A stretch of 64,000 bases of DNA from assembly GCF_014201905.1 (NCBI RefSeq), contig NZ_JACHFM010000002.1, positions 248,001-312,000 of the forward strand. The letters run 5' to 3'. The notes below the pieces were generated by a model. That model was not told the origin of the DNA and ran no database searches. It saw only the letters and a program-made list of their open reading frames with translations. Made by a program: the position numbers and the translations under genes. This stretch comes from Amaricoccus macauensis (GTDB lineage: Bacteria > Pseudomonadota > Alphaproteobacteria > Rhodobacterales > Rhodobacteraceae). This document shows positions 18,008 through 26,358 of the stretch, in pieces. Position 1 is the stretch's first letter, and each line of letters begins with the position of its first letter.

Positions 18008-19698
18008 GCGGGATCTCCGAAGATGGCGAGGTCCATGGGGGCGAGGTCGTGGCCGGCGACCGAGGCCGGTGCGTCGCCGAGGTTGGCAGCGATCGTCCGG
18101 CCCGGCGCTGTGAGGACGATGAGGCCACCGGGGGCGCCCTCGATGCGCACGCGTTTCCCCGAGAGTGCGGCAAGCGCGGCGACGGCATCGCGGATCGGCC
18201 ACGCGGCGTCGCTGCTGCCGAGGGCGATCGGGCCGGAGGTCATGGCCGGGGCGAGGCTCGCGACCCCGGCGCGGGCGGCTTCGGCGACGGCACCGATCGT
18301 CCATGCGGCGGCGAAGCGGGTTCGTTGGCGCGGGTCGTCGCTCGCCATGGGAAGCCTCAGATGGTCGGGGTTCTCGGCGACGGCGCTGCCGTAGGGGTTG
18401 GAGCGCATGGCGATGGCGACGAGGCCGAGGTGCAGCGGCCGGTCGCGGGCAAGCGCCTCGGCGCTGGCGAAGACGGCGGCTAGGGCTTCGAGGCTCTCGC
18501 GGACCGCGCGGTCGTCGGCGGCGTGGACGATGGCCGTGGTGCCGAAGCTCGCGAAGTCGATCGCGGCCGGGTCGGGCGGGCAGCGGTTGAACTCGGTGAA
18601 GTTCGTGAGGGCGCCGCCGCCGATCCCGGCGCCGGGGAAGGCGGCGCGCGCCGCCGAGATGAAGTCCGCCGGGGTCGGGGTGGGCCACGGGCCTTCCGGC
18701 TGATGGCTGGCGAGATAGCTGCGGGGCAGCGCGATGACGCGGCGCGGGCGAAGGCCTTCGGCGGCGCAGCGCGAGGCAAGGGACGTGATCTGCCCAGCGT
18801 GGTCGGCGACGATCTCGAGCGTGACCGGCGCGTCGATCGGCCGGGAAAGCTCAGGTGCGGCGGCATCGACGCGGAGGAGGAGCCCCGAGACACCGAGGCT
18901 CGCGAGATCCACCGGCCCGGGATGGTCGGCGAGCGCCGCATCGTGGGCGAGGAGGATCGCCGGGATGCGGGCTTCGGTTGCCATGCTGACACTGGCAGGC
19001 GGTCGGTCCGCCGCGCCTGAGACATCGATGCGCAGGCACTGGCGCACGATGTCACCGGCGGCGAGCGTGTACGGACGTGGGCGGGCGAGCGGGCGGCAGT
19101 AGGTCTTGAACGAGGCGTCGGTCCAGTTGCGCTGGTCCTCCATCTCGAAGGTCTCCCCCTCCATGGTGATCGTGACGTCCACGCCCGCGACGCAGTGACG
19201 CAGGCCCGCGATGTCGAAGACCGGCTGGCCGGGGGAGATCAGGTCGGGGAAGCGGGTCGTCTCCATGCTGCCGTCGCTGTGGCGGACGGTGAGCGCCGTG
19301 CCGGCAACGCCTGCGATCGGATGGAGGAGGACGAAGCCGGCGCGGTTGACCCTCACGTCCCGGCGGGCGGTGAGCGTGAGCTCGGCCGTGAGCTTGGCCG
19401 TGAGCCCGGCGGTGGAGGCGACGACGGAGAGGCGGCCGTCGATCGTGCCGTCCACGGTCTGGAAGCGGCGGTCGAGGCGCAGGGTGTTGCCGGTGCGATG
19501 GCGCTCGGACGTGGTCTCGATGACCGGGACGGTGCGCCAGTCGGCGTCGCGGATCGGGCAGCCGATCTGGCGGATGACCTCGACGCCGTCGAACGAGAGG
19601 CGGAGCGCCCCGTCGCTCAGGTCGAGGGTGCAGCGGCCGAGGCGCTCGATTGCGGCCGGGGCGGGGTCGCGGGGCAGGGGCTCGGCGGCTGGTGGCAT
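18004..19698 (-). CDS. apnL: D-apionate lactonase (ApnL)
   Basis: 564 aa from the ATG at 19698, which has AAGAGGGA about 6 nt upstream; the longer frame to 19845 would cross the promoter and the GntR gene end. It has no familiar hydrolase motif, which fits the distinct ApnL family: a beta-rich N-terminal region (GALRLSFDGVEVIRQIGCPI) followed by a TIM-barrel-like region (GAGIGGGALTNFTEFNRCPPD). It would hydrolyse D-apionolactone to D-apionate. First gene of the operon, 61 bp after the GntR gene. Confidence 0.78.
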   Translation of the reverse strand: MPPAAEPLPRDPAPAAIERLGRCTLDLSDGALRLSFDGVEVIRQIGCPIRDADWRTVPVIETTSERHRTGNTLRLDRRFQTVDGTIDGRLSVVASTAGLTAKLTAELTLTARRDVRVNRAGFVLLHPIAGVAGTALTVRHSDGSMETTRFPDLISPGQPVFDIAGLRHCVAGVDVTITMEGETFEMEDQRNWTDASFKTYCRPLARPRPYTLAAGDIVRQCLRIDVSGAADRPPASVSMATEARIPAILLAHDAALADHPGPVDLASLGVSGLLLRVDAAAPELSRPIDAPVTLEIVADHAGQITSLASRCAAEGLRPRRVIALPRSYLASHQPEGPWPTPTPADFISAARAAFPGAGIGGGALTNFTEFNRCPPDPAAIDFASFGTTAIVHAADDRAVRESLEALAAVFASAEALARDRPLHLGLVAIAMRSNPYGSAVAENPDHLRLPMASDDPRQRTRFAAAWTIGAVAEAARAGVASLAPAMTSGPIALGSSDAAWPIRDAVAALAALSGKRVRIEGAPGGLIVLTAPGRTIAANLGDAPASVAGHDLAPMDLAIFGDPA

Positions 19699-19720
19699 CT
19701 CATCCCTCTTGGGACGACTC

Positions 19721-19732
19721 ATTATACCAGTT
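19721..19732 (-). promoter_or_regulatory. apnL promoter with shared ATYATACCAGTT motif
   Basis: On the minus strand the region reads CTGGTATAATGAG, an extended -10 (TGG plus TATAAT at 19726-19721) placed 22 bp before the apnL ATG. The 12-bp word ATTATACCAGTT recurs with one change (ATCATACCAGTT, 20476-20487) in front of the GntR gene. The shared word may be the operator of that GntR protein overlapping both -10 boxes, so that repression would block both promoters. Confidence 0.55.
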
Positions 19733-19759
19733 TGGCGATCCGCACAACGATGCGGGCGG

Positions 19760-20458
19760 TCAGCCGCGCGGCAGATGCGACTGGCGGTAGAGGTCATTGG
19801 CGCGCAGCAGGTGGTCGGCCATGGCCGTGGCGGCGGCTTCGGCATCGCGGCTGGCGATGGCGTCGAGGATCTGATGGTGCTCCGCGAGCGTCAGCGCCTC
19901 GAGGCCGGGCACCGAGACGAGATCGACGTGGAAATCCGCGAGCCAGAGGAAAAGCGCGTCGATCAGCGCGGTGAAGATCGGATTGCCGGCGATCGACGCG
20001 ATCTCGCGGTGGAACCGGCCATCGAGACTGCGGAAACGGGCGGGCTCGCTGATGGCGTCCGCCTGGTCGTCGAGAAGCTCGCGAAGTCTCCCCAGATCGG
20101 CGGAACTGTGCTTGCGGGCGGCGATGCGTGCCATTTCGCGCTCCAGCGCCGCGCGGGCCTCCTTGAGATTCTCGAGGCTGGCGGGGGAATTCGCGAGCAG
20201 GTGCTTCATGGTGGCGCTCACCTGATCGACCATACGCCCGATTGATGGCTCGGCGACACGGGCGCGGCCGCCGTGGCGGATCTCGATGAGGCCGATGGTC
20301 TCGAGCGATTGCATTGCCTCGCGGATCGCCGGCCGGCCGACGCCGAAACGCTCCATCAGCTCGCGCTCGGAGGGCAGCAGCTCTCCGGGGCCGAGCGTGC
20401 CGTTGTCGATCACCTCGAGCAGCTCGTGGCGGATCTTGTCCGAAAGCTTCTGGCGCAC
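19760..20458 (-). CDS. GntR-family (FadR subfamily, FCD domain) regulator of the apiose operon
   Basis: 232 aa. The winged HTH LLPSERELMERFGVGRPAIREAMQ lies at about residues 27-50, followed by a C-terminal all-helical FCD ligand domain with the histidines expected to bind a metal (GRFHREI, AEHHQIL, MADHL). The start is a GTG with GGGAG upstream; no ATG is in frame nearby. It sits directly upstream of apnL in the same direction and shares a promoter word with it. Probably a repressor relieved by an apiose-pathway acid such as apionate. Confidence 0.88.
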   Translation of the reverse strand: MRQKLSDKIRHELLEVIDNGTLGPGELLPSERELMERFGVGRPAIREAMQSLETIGLIEIRHGGRARVAEPSIGRMVDQVSATMKHLLANSPASLENLKEARAALEREMARIAARKHSSADLGRLRELLDDQADAISEPARFRSLDGRFHREIASIAGNPIFTALIDALFLWLADFHVDLVSVPGLEALTLAEHHQILDAIASRDAEAAATAMADHLLRANDLYRQSHLPRG

Positions 20459-20475
20459 GCGGTGGCTCCCATGAG

Positions 20476-20487
20476 ATCATACCAGTT
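20476..20487 (-). promoter_or_regulatory. gntR promoter carrying the second ATYATACCAGTT motif
   Basis: On the minus strand AACTGGTATGATCTC includes an extended -10-like TGG-TATGAT about 18 bp before the GTG start, implying a very short leader. Eleven of 12 bases match the site at 19721-19732. No convincing -35 is seen. Confidence 0.45.
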
Positions 20488-20742
20488 CTGACAGAATCCG
20501 GGCATCTGGTGCAAGGCGCGAGCGGGGTGGCGGGCGTTTGCCGGGTCATTGATCAGGCGGGGGAAACCTTGAGATCGTGCCGACGAGCCGTCGCCCGCAC
20601 GGAATTGGTTGAAACCTGCCGCCCTTGTCGGCCAACACTGAGGGAGCGTCCCGGTCGGCGAACGCGCGCTCCGACCCCGATCGACCACCGATCCCGGGTC
20701 CCGGCACGGCCGGCACCGGGACAAGCAGGAGGAAGCAGGACC

Positions 20743-21510
20743 GTGGCAGGGCGTCTCGAAGGCAAGGTGGCGGTGGTGACCGGTGCGGCCAACGGCTGCG
20801 GCTTCGCGGCCGCCCGGCTTTTCGCCCGGGAAGGGGCGAGCGTCGGCATGGTGGATTTGCCGGACTCCCGGGGCGAGGCGGCGGCAGCGGAGCTTGCGGC
20901 GGAGGGCTACCGGGTCGTCTTTGCGCCCGCGGATGTCTCGGCGGCGGCGGCGGTCGAGGCGGCGGTCGCCACGGTCTCGGAGGCTTTCGGGCCGATCACC
21001 GTGCTCTTCAATCACGCAGGCGTGCTGGCGGCGGGTCCGTTCCTCGAGGTCGGGGAAGCCGAGTGGGACCGGGTGATGGCGATCAACGTCAAGGGCATGT
21101 TCCTGATGACCCGCGCGGTGCTGCCGGGAATGCTCGCGGTCGGTGGCGGCAGCATTGTATGCACCTCGTCGATCTCGGGTGTGGTCGCGACGCCGATGGA
21201 GGTGCTCTACTGCACCAGCAAGGGCGCCTGCCACATGTTCGCGCGCGCCATCGCCGTCGAGTTCCGCGATCGCGGCATCCGCAGCAACGCGGTCTGTCCG
21301 GGCTTCATCGCAACGAACCACGGCAAGCGCGAGATCGAGGTCCTGTCACGCTACGGCGTCGATGTCTCGCAGGCGGCGATCGAGGCGGCGCAGGGGCGGC
21401 TCTGCCTGCCCGAGGAGGTCGCGGCGGCGGCACTCTTCCTCGCCAGCGATGAGGCGAGCTTCGTCAACGGCGCGCATCTGTTCGCCGACAACGGCTTTAC
21501 CGCGATCTGA
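20743..21510 (+). CDS. SDR-family sugar/polyol dehydrogenase
   Basis: 255 aa from a GTG preceded by AGGAGG at 20728-20733. Cofactor motif VVTGAANGCGFAAA (the usual TGxxxGxG), NHAG-type strand motif FNHAGVLAAG, catalytic Ser in CTSSISG and YCTSK, and the C-terminal VNGAHLFADNGFTAI. Classical SDR, probably NAD(P)-dependent. It is followed after 20 bp by an aldonolactone oxidase gene, so it is likely a sugar or sugar-acid dehydrogenase. The substrate is unknown. Confidence 0.85.
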   Translation: MAGRLEGKVAVVTGAANGCGFAAARLFAREGASVGMVDLPDSRGEAAAAELAAEGYRVVFAPADVSAAAAVEAAVATVSEAFGPITVLFNHAGVLAAGPFLEVGEAEWDRVMAINVKGMFLMTRAVLPGMLAVGGGSIVCTSSISGVVATPMEVLYCTSKGACHMFARAIAVEFRDRGIRSNAVCPGFIATNHGKREIEVLSRYGVDVSQAAIEAAQGRLCLPEEVAAAALFLASDEASFVNGAHLFADNGFTAI

Positions 21511-21530
21511 ACCGGGCAAGGGAGACGACG

Positions 21531-22802
21531 ATGGCGACCGCGTCGCACGGCATGCACGTCAACGACTTCGGGGTCGAGAGCCCGTTCTGGCGCAACTGGG
21601 TCGGGAACCAGTCCTGCGTCCGGGCGGCGCGTGGCGCGCCGTCGAGCGAGGACGAGCTCTGCACCATGGTGCGGGATGCGACGGCGCGGGGATTGAATGT
21701 CCGGGTCGCGGGCTCGGGGCATTCCTTCACGCCGGTCGCGCTCACGAACGGGCTGCACCTGACGCTCGCCAACATGCGGGGCGTGCGCCACGTCGACCGC
21801 GAGAAGCGCCGGGTCACCGCCTCGGCGGGGACGACGATCAACGAACTCGTCAAGGTGCTGAAGGCCGAAGGGCTCTCGATGGTCAATCAGGGCGACATCG
21901 ACAGTCAGGCGATCGCCGGTGCGCTCACCACCGGCACCCACGGCACCGGCGCGACGCTGCCGGTGCTCGCGGATGCCATCGTCGGGATGAAGTTGATACG
22001 CCCGGACGGGGAGATCGTGGTGGTCGACGAGACGACGCCCGATCTGCTGCTCGCCGCCCGCGTCTCGCTTGGCACCCTCGGCGTCATCTCGGAGATGACG
22101 CTTCAGGTCACCGACAGCTACCGCCTGCGCGAGAAGATATGGCGCGAGGACTTCGAGACGGCGATGGAGATGCACGACGAGCTTGCCGCGAAGCACCGGC
22201 ACTTCAGCTTCTTCTGGTGCATGACCGAGCAGAGCCGCCACTGCTACTGCCTGCCCGACACCAGTGCGACGTCAAGCTCGGGCCGCACGACCGACGTCTG
22301 TGAGATGAAGGTGATGGACATCACCGAAGACGAGCCTTTCACCGCCGAGTTCGAGAAGGTCGCGTACAGCTCCGACGTCTACCCGATCGAGTACATCCCG
22401 AACTTCCACGAACTCGAATACGCGGTGCCCGTGGAGCACGGCAAGGCGGCGGTCAGCGACGTCCGCCGCCTGATGATCGAGGAGTTCCCCGAGGCGATCT
22501 ACCCGATCGAGTACCGCTTCACCGCCGGTGACGAGGCCTGGATGAGCCCGTTTCACCGGCAGGACAGCGTCACGGTCTCGGTCTCGGGCGAGCCGGGCAA
22601 GGACTACTGGGACTACCTCCGCGCGGTCGACCGGATCCTGCGCGGCTATGGCGCGCGGCCGCACTGGGGCAAGATGCATTTCCTGACCGGCGACGACGTC
22701 ACCGCGATCTATCCCCGGGCCGACGACTTCCGCGCGCTCCGGCGTGAGTTCGATCCCGAAGGCGTCTATCTCAACGATCACCTGCGGGCGCTCTTCGGGT
22801 AG
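21531..22802 (+). CDS. FAD-linked aldonolactone oxidase (L-gulono/D-arabinono-1,4-lactone oxidase family)
   Basis: 423 aa. VAO-type FAD domain: RVAGSGHSFTPVALT (the His of GSGHS is the covalent flavin site in relatives), GALTTGTHGTG and LGTLGVISEMTLQV. The C-terminal ALO domain has HWGKMHFLT, the HWxK motif of L-gulonolactone and D-arabinonolactone oxidases and AldO-type alditol oxidases. It would oxidise an aldonolactone or alditol with O2 or another acceptor. It forms a two-gene + strand unit with the upstream SDR, ending 5 bp from a convergent permease gene. Confidence 0.85.
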   Translation: MATASHGMHVNDFGVESPFWRNWVGNQSCVRAARGAPSSEDELCTMVRDATARGLNVRVAGSGHSFTPVALTNGLHLTLANMRGVRHVDREKRRVTASAGTTINELVKVLKAEGLSMVNQGDIDSQAIAGALTTGTHGTGATLPVLADAIVGMKLIRPDGEIVVVDETTPDLLLAARVSLGTLGVISEMTLQVTDSYRLREKIWREDFETAMEMHDELAAKHRHFSFFWCMTEQSRHCYCLPDTSATSSSGRTTDVCEMKVMDITEDEPFTAEFEKVAYSSDVYPIEYIPNFHELEYAVPVEHGKAAVSDVRRLMIEEFPEAIYPIEYRFTAGDEAWMSPFHRQDSVTVSVSGEPGKDYWDYLRAVDRILRGYGARPHWGKMHFLTGDDVTAIYPRADDFRALRREFDPEGVYLNDHLRALFG

Positions 22803-22807
22803 TTCCG

Positions 22808-23767
22808 CTACTTGACGATGGGGATCTTCGAGCGGTCGATGGTGATCGCGACGGCGAGGACGAGGACGGCACCGAAGACGATGTTCTGGGCGAAGATGTT
22901 GACGCCGAGAAACGTCATGCCGATGCGCACGACCGAGATGATGAGCGCGCCGACGAGGGTGCGCCAGATGCTCCCGACGCCGCCGGTGATTGCGGTGCCG
23001 CCGACGACGACGGCGGCGATCGCCGGCAGCAGCATTTCCGCCGCGAGGGTCGGCGAGCCGCTGGCGAGGCGGCCGGTCAGGATGATGCCGGCGAGGGCCG
23101 CGAAGCCACCCGAGAGCACAAACGCGATGACCTTCTGGCGGTTGACCTTCACGCCGGACGCATATGTCGCGGGCTCGCCGGCGCCGATGGCGGCGCTGTA
23201 GCGGCCGAAGCGGGTGTGCGCCTGCAGGATGTGCGCGACCACGAGCACGACGAGGCCGATGATCACCACGTTCGGGATCCCGGCGAGCGTCCCGGTGATC
23301 CATCCGAGATATCCGCGATCGTCGGCGCCAAGGGTGATCGAGCGCTCGCCGGAGCTGACAAGCGCGGTCGAGGCCAGCACTCCCCCCATGGCGAGGGTGG
23401 CGATGAACGAGGGGATACGCAGCCGCGTGTGGGCAAGGCCCGCGAGCAGGCCGGCGAGCGCACCAGCGGCGATCGCGGCGGGGAAGGCGGCGTAACCGAG
23501 GCGTGGCAGGGTGAGCGCCACGATGACGCTCGAGAGCGAAGCCATCGACTGGAGCGAGAGGTCGATGCCACCGAGCATGATCACGAAGGTGACGCCGGAC
23601 GCGAGAATGAAGAGGACCGCCGTGTCGCCCGCGAGATCGAGCAGCGTCGCGGGCTGGAGAAACACCGGCTCGAGGGTGCCGACGATGACGATGAGGAGAA
23701 TGAGGGTCGCGAGCGGCAGCCATTGCCGCACCCGGTCGGAGGCGATGTGCCGCAGGAAGGATGCCAT
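22808..23767 (-). CDS. CUT2 sugar ABC permease (second importer, permease B)
   Basis: 319 aa with about nine to ten helices. Core motifs LASGVTFVIMLGGIDLSLQS and LLPAIAAVVVGGTAITGGVGS identify an RbsC/AraH-like permease. It is the last gene of the leftward SBP-permease-ATPase-permease operon and follows the ATPase by 3 bp. Confidence 0.9.
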   Translation of the reverse strand: MASFLRHIASDRVRQWLPLATLILLIVIVGTLEPVFLQPATLLDLAGDTAVLFILASGVTFVIMLGGIDLSLQSMASLSSVIVALTLPRLGYAAFPAAIAAGALAGLLAGLAHTRLRIPSFIATLAMGGVLASTALVSSGERSITLGADDRGYLGWITGTLAGIPNVVIIGLVVLVVAHILQAHTRFGRYSAAIGAGEPATYASGVKVNRQKVIAFVLSGGFAALAGIILTGRLASGSPTLAAEMLLPAIAAVVVGGTAITGGVGSIWRTLVGALIISVVRIGMTFLGVNIFAQNIVFGAVLVLAVAITIDRSKIPIVK

Positions 23768-23770
23768 CGT

Positions 23771-25288
23771 CTATACCATGTGCGGAATGAGATCGACCTG
23801 CGCCGGCTTGTGGCCGGGGCTCGCGTCGGTCCGGTGGGTGATGGTTCCGTCGCGCATGACGAGGACCGTGTGGCTGAGGCCGATGGTCTCCTCCAAGGTG
23901 TCGGAGGTGAGGAGCACCGCGACGCCCTCGGCCGATACCGTGCGGACGAGCTCATAGACCTCTTCCTTGGCACCGACGTCGAGGCCGCGTGTCGGATGGT
24001 CGAGGATCAGGATCCGCGCCTTCGCGTTCAGCCACTTGGCGAGCACGACTTTCTGCTGGTTGCCGCCCGAGAGGTTGAGGCAGAGCGCGTCAATCCCTGG
24101 CGTGCGCACCTTGAGGCGCGTCACCCAGTCGCGGGCGATGCGCTTTTCCTCGGCGCCATCGATGAGACCCCAGCGCGAGAGGCGTCCGAGATCGGGCAGG
24201 GTGATGTTGGCCGAGACCGGCAGGAAAAGCACGAGACCTTCGACGCGGCGCTCGCGGGGGATATAGCCGACGCCGCTGTCGACCGCCTGCGCGGGGTTCG
24301 CGAAGCGCACCGGGCTGCCGTTGACGGTGAGGGTGCCGGCATCGTGCGGCGCGAAGCCCGCGAGCGTCCGGGTCAATTCCTCGCGGCCCGAGCCGATGAC
24401 GCCGGCGATGCCAAGGATTTCACCGGCACGCAGGGTGAAGTCGATGTCGCGGTAAGCGCCCGTGAGGCCAAGGCCGCGTGCTTCCAGGCGGATCTCGGTT
24501 CCCGGCGGCCGCTGGAGGGACTCGCGGTAGTACTCGGCCTGGAGGCTGCGTCCGACCATCGCCTGATGGAGCTTCGGGATGTCGGCCTCCGCGGCGGGCA
24601 TCTCGGCGACGACGGCGCCGTCCTTCATGACGTAGACGCGGTCCGAGAGTTCGAGCACCTCGTCGAGGCGGTGAGAGACGAAGATGAAGGACGCGCGGTC
24701 CTTCAGAGCACGGACGCGGGAGAAGAGCACGTCGATCTCGGCGCGCTCGAGCACCGAGGTCGGCTCGTCGAGGAGGATGACAAGGTGGCCGGCGACTTCT
24801 TCGAGGGTCAGGGCCTTGGCGATCTCGACCATCTGCCGCGAGGCGAAGTCGAGGTCTTCCGCGCGGTTGCGCGGATCGACGTCGAGCGCGACCTTGGCGA
24901 GCTGGCGTGCGGCAGCTGCGTAGAGACGGCGCCAGTCAACGATACCGAAACGGGTGAACTGCGCCTCGTTGCCGAGGTAGACGTTTTCGCCGACAGTGAG
25001 GTTCGTGAGCAGCGACTGTTCCTGAAAGACCATGGCGATGCCCAGCGCATTCGCCTCGGCCGCGCTCGTCAGCCGGACGGGCTTGTCGCCGACGACGATC
25101 TGGCCGCCGTCCGGCTGGTAGACGCCCGAGAGGATCTTCATCAGGGTCGACTTGCCGGCGCCGTTCTCGCCGACGAGGCCGACGATCTCGCCGGGGCGGA
25201 CGTCGATCGAGACGCCCTTCAGCGCCTTCACGCCGGGGAAGGTCTTGGTCACATCGACGAGGGCGAGGACCGCGTCGGGGGCGCTCAT
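23771..25288 (-). CDS. CUT2 sugar ABC importer ATPase (RbsA/MglA-like)
   Basis: 505 aa from the ATG at 25288. Domain 1: Walker A GENGAGKST and a Walker B-like ILLDEPTSVLE; its signature is replaced by DFASRQMVEIAKAL. Domain 2: LSGGNQQKVVLAKWL and ILILDHPTRGLDVGAKEEVY. The Walker B glutamate region reads DHP instead of DEP, so the second site may hydrolyse ATP poorly, as in many MglA-like proteins. It overlaps the first permease by 4 bp. Confidence 0.9.
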   Translation of the reverse strand: MSAPDAVLALVDVTKTFPGVKALKGVSIDVRPGEIVGLVGENGAGKSTLMKILSGVYQPDGGQIVVGDKPVRLTSAAEANALGIAMVFQEQSLLTNLTVGENVYLGNEAQFTRFGIVDWRRLYAAAARQLAKVALDVDPRNRAEDLDFASRQMVEIAKALTLEEVAGHLVILLDEPTSVLERAEIDVLFSRVRALKDRASFIFVSHRLDEVLELSDRVYVMKDGAVVAEMPAAEADIPKLHQAMVGRSLQAEYYRESLQRPPGTEIRLEARGLGLTGAYRDIDFTLRAGEILGIAGVIGSGREELTRTLAGFAPHDAGTLTVNGSPVRFANPAQAVDSGVGYIPRERRVEGLVLFLPVSANITLPDLGRLSRWGLIDGAEEKRIARDWVTRLKVRTPGIDALCLNLSGGNQQKVVLAKWLNAKARILILDHPTRGLDVGAKEEVYELVRTVSAEGVAVLLTSDTLEETIGLSHTVLVMRDGTITHRTDASPGHKPAQVDLIPHMV

Positions 25289-26283
25289 TTCACCACCCGG
25301 AGCTTGCTGCGGTCGATGGACGAGGCGACGGCCGCGATGATCATCAGGCCCTGCACGCCGATCTGGACGCTCGACGGTACGCCCATCAGCACCATGCCGT
25401 TGGAGAGGACGACGACGATGAGAACACCCACGAGCGTGCGCAGGACGCCGCCCTCGCCGCCCATGAGCGAGGTGCCGCCAACGACGACGGCGGTGACGGT
25501 GGTGAAGAGCCGGCCGGTGCCGATCTGGGCATTGCCGAGCCCGAGCTGTGCCGCGACGAGGATGCCGCCGAGCGCGTAAAAGACACCGGCAAGCGCGAAG
25601 GCGGTGATGCGGACACGCGCGACGGGGATGCCGGAGAGCACCGCCAGGTCCTCGCCGCCGCCGATCGCGAAGAGATAGCGCCCGAAGCGGGTGTGGTTCT
25701 GGATGACGACGGCGACGATCAGCGCCAGCGCCGCGATCCAGACCCCCCACGGAAAGCCGAGGAAGCGTTCGACGGCAAGGCCGCGGATCACCGGGTCGGT
25801 GATGCGGATCGCCATGCCGCCGAGGAGCGCGTTGGCGACGCCCACGCCGATGAACCACGTGCCGAGTGTCGTCATGAAGGATGGGATGCGCAGGCGCACG
25901 TGAATGAGCCCGTTCACGAGGCCGATGAGGCCGCCGATCGCGAGCACGATCAGGGCGCCGAGAATGCCGAGATCGTTGCTGTTGGCGCCGTTCAGCACCA
26001 GCATCGACAGGACGACCGCCGAGCAGGTGAGGATGCCCTCCACCGAGAGGTCGATCGAGCCCATCAGGATGATGAAGGTCGCGCCGATCCCGAGCACCAG
26101 CGGGATCGCTGCGGTCTGGGTGATGCGGACGAAGTTGCCGAAGGTCAGGAAGTTCGGATTGACGACCGCGATGATGGCGCAAAGCACCATGAGGACGATC
26201 ACCGGTGCCCAGGCCGCGAGACGAAGGCGGCGGGTCCGCTTCGGCGGGGCGTCGGGGGCGTCGAGGGGGGAGGCTGCCGACAC
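25285..26283 (-). CDS. CUT2 sugar ABC permease (second importer, permease A)
   Basis: 332 aa, starting at a GTG with AAGGA upstream; no ATG is available in the polar N-terminus. Motifs LGIGATFIILMGSIDLSVEG and GRLFTTVTAVVVGGTSLMGGEGG. A strong stem-loop separates it from the binding-protein gene, so its expression may be lower than that of the binding protein. Confidence 0.9.
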   Translation of the reverse strand: MSAASPLDAPDAPPKRTRRLRLAAWAPVIVLMVLCAIIAVVNPNFLTFGNFVRITQTAAIPLVLGIGATFIILMGSIDLSVEGILTCSAVVLSMLVLNGANSNDLGILGALIVLAIGGLIGLVNGLIHVRLRIPSFMTTLGTWFIGVGVANALLGGMAIRITDPVIRGLAVERFLGFPWGVWIAALALIVAVVIQNHTRFGRYLFAIGGGEDLAVLSGIPVARVRITAFALAGVFYALGGILVAAQLGLGNAQIGTGRLFTTVTAVVVGGTSLMGGEGGVLRTLVGVLIVVVLSNGMVLMGVPSSVQIGVQGLMIIAAVASSIDRSKLRVVK

Positions 26284-26314
26284 TCTGGATGGTCCTTCGC
26301 GGGGAGGATGCCAT

Positions 26315-26339
26315 GCCTGCCCCGCGGTTCGGGGCAGGC
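26315..26339 (-). other. Intercistronic stem-loop after the sugar-binding protein gene
   Basis: Perfect 10-bp arms GCCTGCCCCG (26315-26324) and CGGGGCAGGC (26330-26339) with a 5-nt loop and no T tract. Its position between a binding-protein gene and the permease fits an mRNA-stabilising or attenuating hairpin that keeps binding-protein levels high. Confidence 0.7.
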
Positions 26340-26358
26340 GCCGTCTTCGCGACCGCGA

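Noticed and set aside
23216-25579. 787-aa open frame on the + strand
   Set aside because: Antisense to the second CUT2 permease and ATPase, whose frames contain intact Walker and signature motifs. No motif is seen in the + frame.
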